DNA of 64,000 bases from Trichoplax sp. H2 (Eukaryota; Placozoa; Uniplacotomia; Trichoplacea), in NCBI GenBank assembly GCA_003344405.1, contig NOWV01000043.1, positions 1 through 64,000 on the forward strand, written 5' to 3'. The notes beneath the pieces were generated by a model. It had not been told where the DNA came from. It saw nothing but the letters and a program-made list of their open reading frames with translations, and made no database searches. A program made the position numbers and the translations under genes. Position 1 is the first letter of the stretch. Each line of letters opens with the position of its first letter. This document shows positions 58,560 to 64,000 of the stretch, one piece after another.

Positions 58560-61500
58560 ATGGAGAATAATAACGAAACCAGCTCGGAAGATCAACCGAT
58601 GCATGGCAGTGATGTGGAAAAAGAATTGAAAGAGCGAATTCAAGATCTTGAACAACATATCAAGCATCAAGATGACCGAATCACCATCTTGGAAACGGCT
58701 TTAGCTCGAGTTTGCCGCTTAGTCGAATCGCAACCAACAACAACCACTACAACAACATCATCATCATCAAGCCAAAGCCGTTCAAGTCGGCCAAGTTCAA
58801 CCAGTCGTCCTCGCAGTAGTAAGAAAGGTATCCTGATGCATAATACTTTCCACATCTATCCAAGAATGAACTTGCCTTTCAAATGACCAGTTATTGTCTT
58901 GCTTGTTATATCACGTTCTACTTGACTTAACCAGTCAGTTATTAGGCAGTCTAATGGGTCATCCATCTCTTCTATGCCTACTGTAGCCTACTTTATCATG
59001 ACTTGAAAGAGACTAATTTTAGTACCCCCCTCTAAACGTTGTTGTTTCTACTGTAAAAAACCACCCCTAAAAAATGGAAAACGATACGTTACTTTTACTA
59101 TCTATACCTACCCGATCGATCCAGTTTTCCTTGAAACTGCAAGCATATCGTGCTGAGGATAAAAGGCTATAAATCAATGATATTCAATTTGAATGAATTG
59201 TTGCGATAACTTAATTATGAATTACATCAAAAGAAAGAAAGAAGAAACACGCCAGGTCTTGCCCATATCGTTCAAAGCCGTGATTGAATTAAATTCCACT
59301 TGGTTTCATCACCAATGGGTCTGATACAATCTGTATCGAGTCCATCCATAAACAAGATTGAATCACTTTGCACTTGATTGCTACTGCAAAGAATCGTCAA
59401 CATGACACGTTGATCAATGCACAGTAAAATCAAGGCAAACCAATCTATCCTATCGTTCCACCTTTGATGGCTATACCTTTCAGCAACAATGAAGATCACG
59501 ATCAAGGTGAAATATAGAAAACTTGGCTTAATCGCTATGTCTGTTGTAGTCATTGACGAACGTAGAAACTGCATGGACGGATTCATCAAGCAATGGAAGG
59601 ATATTCAGCGCCACACCTGCGTTGGCACCTTTCTATGGAGTACTCACGAGTCGTTAATTGAGTTTTAATATCTCCTACTGGAGAGTGTTTTTCAATGATA
59701 ATCACCTTATCCTTTTGATGATCATCAAAAAACTCCGATAAAATAGTCTAATAGCCATAACTCTTTGAACTGGCGTTTTGTTGGCTATTGAAAGAAATGA
59801 GTAGTCTACTTTAATTCCATGAATTGTTTCACGTATTAATCTACAAAAGATTTGCGTCGTCTCAGGTTTTAATCACATTGATTACAATATTACCGCTGAT
59901 ATGGAATATCGCACCGGGAATGTATTCATAGTGCCTAGTCTAACTTTTCTTATACTATCCTAACCAAATTGAATTCCCGGCATAATGATACTCCTACAGC
60001 AAGTACTGACTGACACTACCTATCGTAACGCGGATAAAGTTCATCCAATTTCAGATTCAACTCTACATGACAATTGCCATCACATCCTAATGTATCATAA
60101 TTCGTAAAGCAATAACGAATTGCTTTACGAATTACCTTATGTTCATTATATCACCATAATACTCTTTTATCAAATCATGCTCGATTTCTAATGTTAACCA
60201 CATTAATGTATCAATTACCTGAACTAAAATCGACCCTTCTCAAGTAACATAGTAATAATTATTTATGGTAAACTTGACCAAGTTACTGAATGAAGTTGAA
60301 AATAGTGTGAAAGGGATATTAATATTTAATTAAAATTTATTATACCATATATATAGTTTATTGTCTAATTCAATAATACTTTTTAATTACTATAGCAGCA
60401 AGTACACCAAGCAAACCGTCGTCTGAAAGTAAAATTAGCACACCATCTTCAGCAATATCAAGACCAAGTACTGCTACAAAAAGGACTACCACCACACCCG
60501 CAAGTGATCGGTCGGCCAGGTTAGTTGATCAATCAGGGATATGCAGCACTGTACGTAAGAAATAGTTTATTAATAGACACGTTAATAACATGCCGTCTAT
60601 ATTTTTACTAACTGAAGGTGACAATCCTACTATACAGAATTAGTCCAGACATACTGTAGACCATCATTTGTTGGACAATGATAGAAATTAATTATCTTAA
60701 TAATAAATGTGCAGATAACAATTGATGATGTTTATCGTAGCTACACGTTAACTTCGTGAAAATGTATTGTTTTGATCCTTGTTGTCTTGTATTTCGGATT
60801 CCTTCAATCTCGATATCCAGCAAGAAACATACAACAAGCAAGTTAGCAAAAAAGCATGTCAGGTATGTCATAATACAAATATTGATTTTGTATCGAAATG
60901 CTACTACTGATAACTTAATTTGCGCTTAGTTAACCCTTTATTATACACTATAACAAAGAATGCTATCTAAATATTTTATATTTTTAATGATTTAGTTCAC
61001 ATAGCACATCTTCAAAGGATGCTGTTGATTCTAAAATCGACCTTGGTTAGTCCTTAATTAACAATTAATTATTGAACGAATGACTTCATTTTTGACAAAG
61101 GAATAACTCTATAAAACATATCTGACCGCTTATACTGTAGATGAGCAAAGCATTCGCATTTATCTACGTGGTCGTCCAGTTTTACTATACGCTCCAAGTT
61201 CAACATCTATACCTAAAGAACCTAAGCCTATTGATGCTCCTTCTGAGGCCCTATCGTTAGAATGGGTGTATCTTTTTTAGCGTAAAAAGTTATCTCTGAT
61301 GCATAGTACGACATTTTTGCCAATTTACTATTGCTATATCTTGATGAATTCCTTGACTTTAAGCAGCTTTGGTTATCGAGGCAGGGATTCGCGCGACAAT
61401 ATCTATTTGGTAGGCGACGATATCGTCTACTTCACTGCTGGAGTTGTTGTTTCTTATAATCCTTCCACTTCAACTCAACGTCATTATCTTGAACATACAG

Positions 61501-64000
61501 ATGACATTAAAAGGTATAAGTTAAAATTAAGAAAAAATCACGTCAACGCTTACTATATCAACTTATCCATTCCATTTATTAACTGATTGATCTTTGAATT
61601 CGCTAAATAGCTTAGCTATCCATCCGGATGGAGTTACCATGGCATCTGGACAGGTAGCAGGACATGAGAAGAATGCTGGCAAGGTCAGATACGTTTATTA
61701 GATAGCTTATTATCAACTCTAATACATAGATAGCCTAATTGGTTGGATTTGATAATAACGATCAACTTTATTTTGCATATCAGCCACATGTACGTATCTG
61801 GGATTCTAGTACCTTAAAGACTATAGCTGTAATTGGTGTGGGTGAATTTGATAGGGCTGTAGCTTGCGTAGCCTTTAGTAAGGTAATGATCATACTTTTA
61901 CCAATACAATTCTCTAATTGAACTGAAACCGTAATTTTTCGCGTTATTTTGATTATTCGTCAATCATAGTCAAATAATGGAGATCGTTTAGCTGTTGTGG
62001 ACGAATCTAATGATCACGTACTGTCCGTTTGGGAATGGAGAAAGAAAAAGAAGCTTTTGGACACCAAGGTAAGTTGCTTAATAAAATTTATACCATCTCA
62101 TCATTACTACATACTACCTATGTACTTCTTATATCCGTTGCTAACTTTCCATTTAATCCTTACGACTTAGTCCCACGGTGAATCAGTTTTTGCTGCATCG
62201 TTCTTACCAAACGATCATGATGGCATTGTGACGTGTGGTAAATCGCATATCTGTTTCTGGACCATTGATGATGATTTAAGAATTTCAAAGAGAATGGGAA
62301 TTTTTGAGGTAGACGTGGATCATTTTACAATATTTTCATTTTATAGTGGTTTCTTCTTCTAACGATATCTACGACGCCTATCATTGCAGAAACATCCTAA
62401 ACCGAAAGCAATCCTTTGCCTGGCCTTCAATGAAAATAATGATGTTTTATCTGGAGATAGTAACGGCAATATTTTTGTATGGGGTGCAGGTACGAAAATA
62501 GACGATATCATAATTATAGCAAATAGTCAAAAATAATAACTAGGTGGCCTTATGATAATATAGGTGGTAATCGCATAACTGAAGAGCTTAAAGACGCTCA
62601 TGAGGTAAATTTCTTTTTTCAAATGATCTTACAGCATTGAGTGTATAATTTTGTGAAACTATGATTTTAATTCTCAGTATTTTTGTAAAATATTGACTAA
62701 ATTTGAAATTTACAGGGCAACATTTTTGATTTGGTCGTATTACCAAATGGCGAGATTGTATCTGGTGGTGGTCGTGATAGGAAACTAAAACTGTGGGACT
62801 CCTCATTAAAAGCTATTGAAGATGCAGAGCCAGTTGAAGTACATAACTAAATTATATTTAAATATGCCTTATATTGAAATTAATTTTGTAATCGTATATT
62901 ACCCACTGATTGATAGCTATCTGAAGAAATGGGCGCACCTAGGTGTATAGCACCTATTAAATGCGATGATGGTAGATCATTCGTCGTCGGCACAGTTCGC
63001 AATCATCTAATACGTTGCAATAATTTATTCTCAAGTGAAAGCGATATAGAGTATATTAATCAGGTGAATGACTTTTATGATTGGTGTTACTGCTTGTGAT
63101 AGTAACTGTAATATGAAAAGATTTAACTGATGTGTAATTATTTTCATCCAGGGTCACCATGACGAGCTGTGGGGCGCTGGTATAAATGCTGCTGGAGATA
63201 AATTCGTTTCATGTTCTTATGATAAAATAATTTACCTTTGGAACCTGGAATCGCGCGAAGTTATCTGGTCCAAATCTATTGAAGTTTGTACACTCTTGTA
63301 TCTTACAATGTCAACATTCTTGACTTGTTAGGGCTTTAGTTAGCTATTATGGAAGCACATACTGAACTAATTATCTGCGCCCCATAAATTAACAGGAAGG
63401 AGCTCAATCAGCAACGTTTAACCCCAGTGGTGATCTAATTGCAATTGGAACTATTACTGGAAAGTAAGTGTTGACTTGCAAGCTTGTAGCTTTTTATTAA
63501 TGCTTCTTCAAGGACATAAGTCATTTACGCACCTATTTTAATTTTTAGATGGTACGTCCTATCGAGTGAAGATGGAGATATTAAAGCCGAATTCACCAGT
63601 GGACCCGAACAACTTGACGTTCTTCGATATTCTCCTGGTACACCATAGTTACTAGAATTGGCTTATTAATAATATCGTATTTAGTAACTTGACTTTAACA
63701 TTCATTCCAGATGGAAAATATATTGCAGTTGCCTCGCATGACAATTACGTTTATATCTATTCTGTTGCTGATAACCCATCGGAATACAAATTGGAAGGAA
63801 AATGTTCAGTTAGTGTTTTTAACTGCAAGATATGACTCTATTTTTATTCTAATTGCAATTCTTAAGTGTTCTCTTCTTTTGTTTAAAAATATTAGGGCCA
63901 TTCGAGCTTCATCACTCATATTGATTGGTCAAAAGATAGCAATTACTTGCAGAGTACATCTGGTGACTATGAACTATTATTCTGTAAGTATACGAGACGC
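58560..64000 (+). CDS. Echinoderm microtubule-associated protein-like (EML1-4 type), 3' end outside the window
   Basis: A microtubule-binding protein. Exon 1 (58560-58827) encodes an acidic start, the trimerising coiled coil (EKELKERIQDLEQHIKHQDD, RITILETALARV) and a Thr/Ser-rich basic region. Later exons (60396-60519, 60821-60862, 60996-61045) continue the basic Ser/Thr linker typical of microtubule binding. Exon 61141-61267 carries the HELP motif (IRIYLRGRPVLLYAPS), and 61367-61512 continues with FGYRGRDSRDNIYLVGDDIV and TQRHYLEHTDDIK. From about 61612 to the window end come WD-repeat exons: LAIHPDGVTMASGQVAGHEK, PHVRIWDSSTLKTIAVIG, VVDESNDHVLSVWEWRKKKK, IVTCGKSHICFWTID, DVLSGDSNGNIFVWGAG, GRDRKLKLWDSS, GHHDELWGAGINAAGDKF, YLWNLESREV, VASHDNYVYIYSV and GHSSFITHIDWSKDSNY. 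These form the tandem propellers (TAPE domain). The coiled coil points to an EML1-4 type rather than the EML5/6 type. The gene is truncated only by the window edge. Confidence 0.93.
59272..59589 (-). other. Antisense open frame in the first EML intron
   Basis: This 105-codon minus-strand frame lies within the first EML intron. Its start resembles a signal anchor (IKPSFLYFTLIVIFIVAE), but I find no partner exon, splice site or family. It could be a small nested membrane-protein gene or, more likely, chance. Confidence 0.15.

Noticed and set aside
1-64000. tRNA or rRNA genes
   Set aside because: No GGTTCRANNCC T-arm with a matching cloverleaf and no rRNA core sequence was noticed by eye. A covariance-model scan would be decisive.

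Overview
The window looks like nuclear DNA of an early-branching animal. It is AT-rich, and its genes are split into many short exons separated by mostly small GT-AG introns. The protein set is animal: a Shaker-type voltage-gated potassium channel, an EML microtubule-binding protein, NAP1-like histone chaperone, GOT1B, PDHX, CSKMT, two MGAT4C-like glycosyltransferases and a possible TERB1. A placozoan (Trichoplax/Hoilungia type) is my best guess from gene compactness and the Shaker channel. That is inference, not proof.

Layout. 1-2155 has no recognisable gene. 2156-6665 (-) is a 15-exon front-end fatty acid desaturase with a cytochrome b5 domain. 6666-10081 holds a strong hairpin, weak tandem repeats and a GC-raised island. 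10082-12909 (-) is MGAT4C-like gene 1. About 15.24-17.53 kb is an array of eight degenerate copies of a leader sequence, with a nested 24-bp minisatellite. It runs straight into the start codon of an ARM-repeat, TERB1-like gene (17528-21144, +). 21962-25707 (-) is MGAT4C-like gene 2, whose intron carries a ~190-bp tandem array. 27792-31271 (-) is a NAP1-family gene. 31.3-39.8 kb is gene-poor and repeat-rich (60-bp minisatellite, GTAC-palindrome repeats, a degenerate telomere-like tract, a ~1-kb complex tandem array). 39801-42044 (+) is an intron-free Shaker Kv channel. 45038-47996 (-) is GOT1B. About 50902-52997 (+) is a PDHX-like protein. 54923-56660 (-) is CSKMT. 58560 to beyond the end (+) is an EML gene cut by the window edge.

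The genes do not form a pathway: they are unrelated housekeeping and membrane genes. What links the spaces between them is a recurring sequence landscape. Runs of the self-complementary core TACTGTACAG, GC-raised islands rich in CGTCA/TGACG (with full TGACGTCA sites) and hairpin-forming repeats lie mainly upstream of gene starts, most clearly in the divergent CSKMT/EML interval and upstream of GOT1B. Exon models were built by eye from splice sites, reading-frame continuity and family resemblance. Several close exactly in frame (desaturase 1395 nt, both MGAT4C-like genes 1275 nt each, TERB1-like 1350 nt, CSKMT 696 nt), which is strong internal support.
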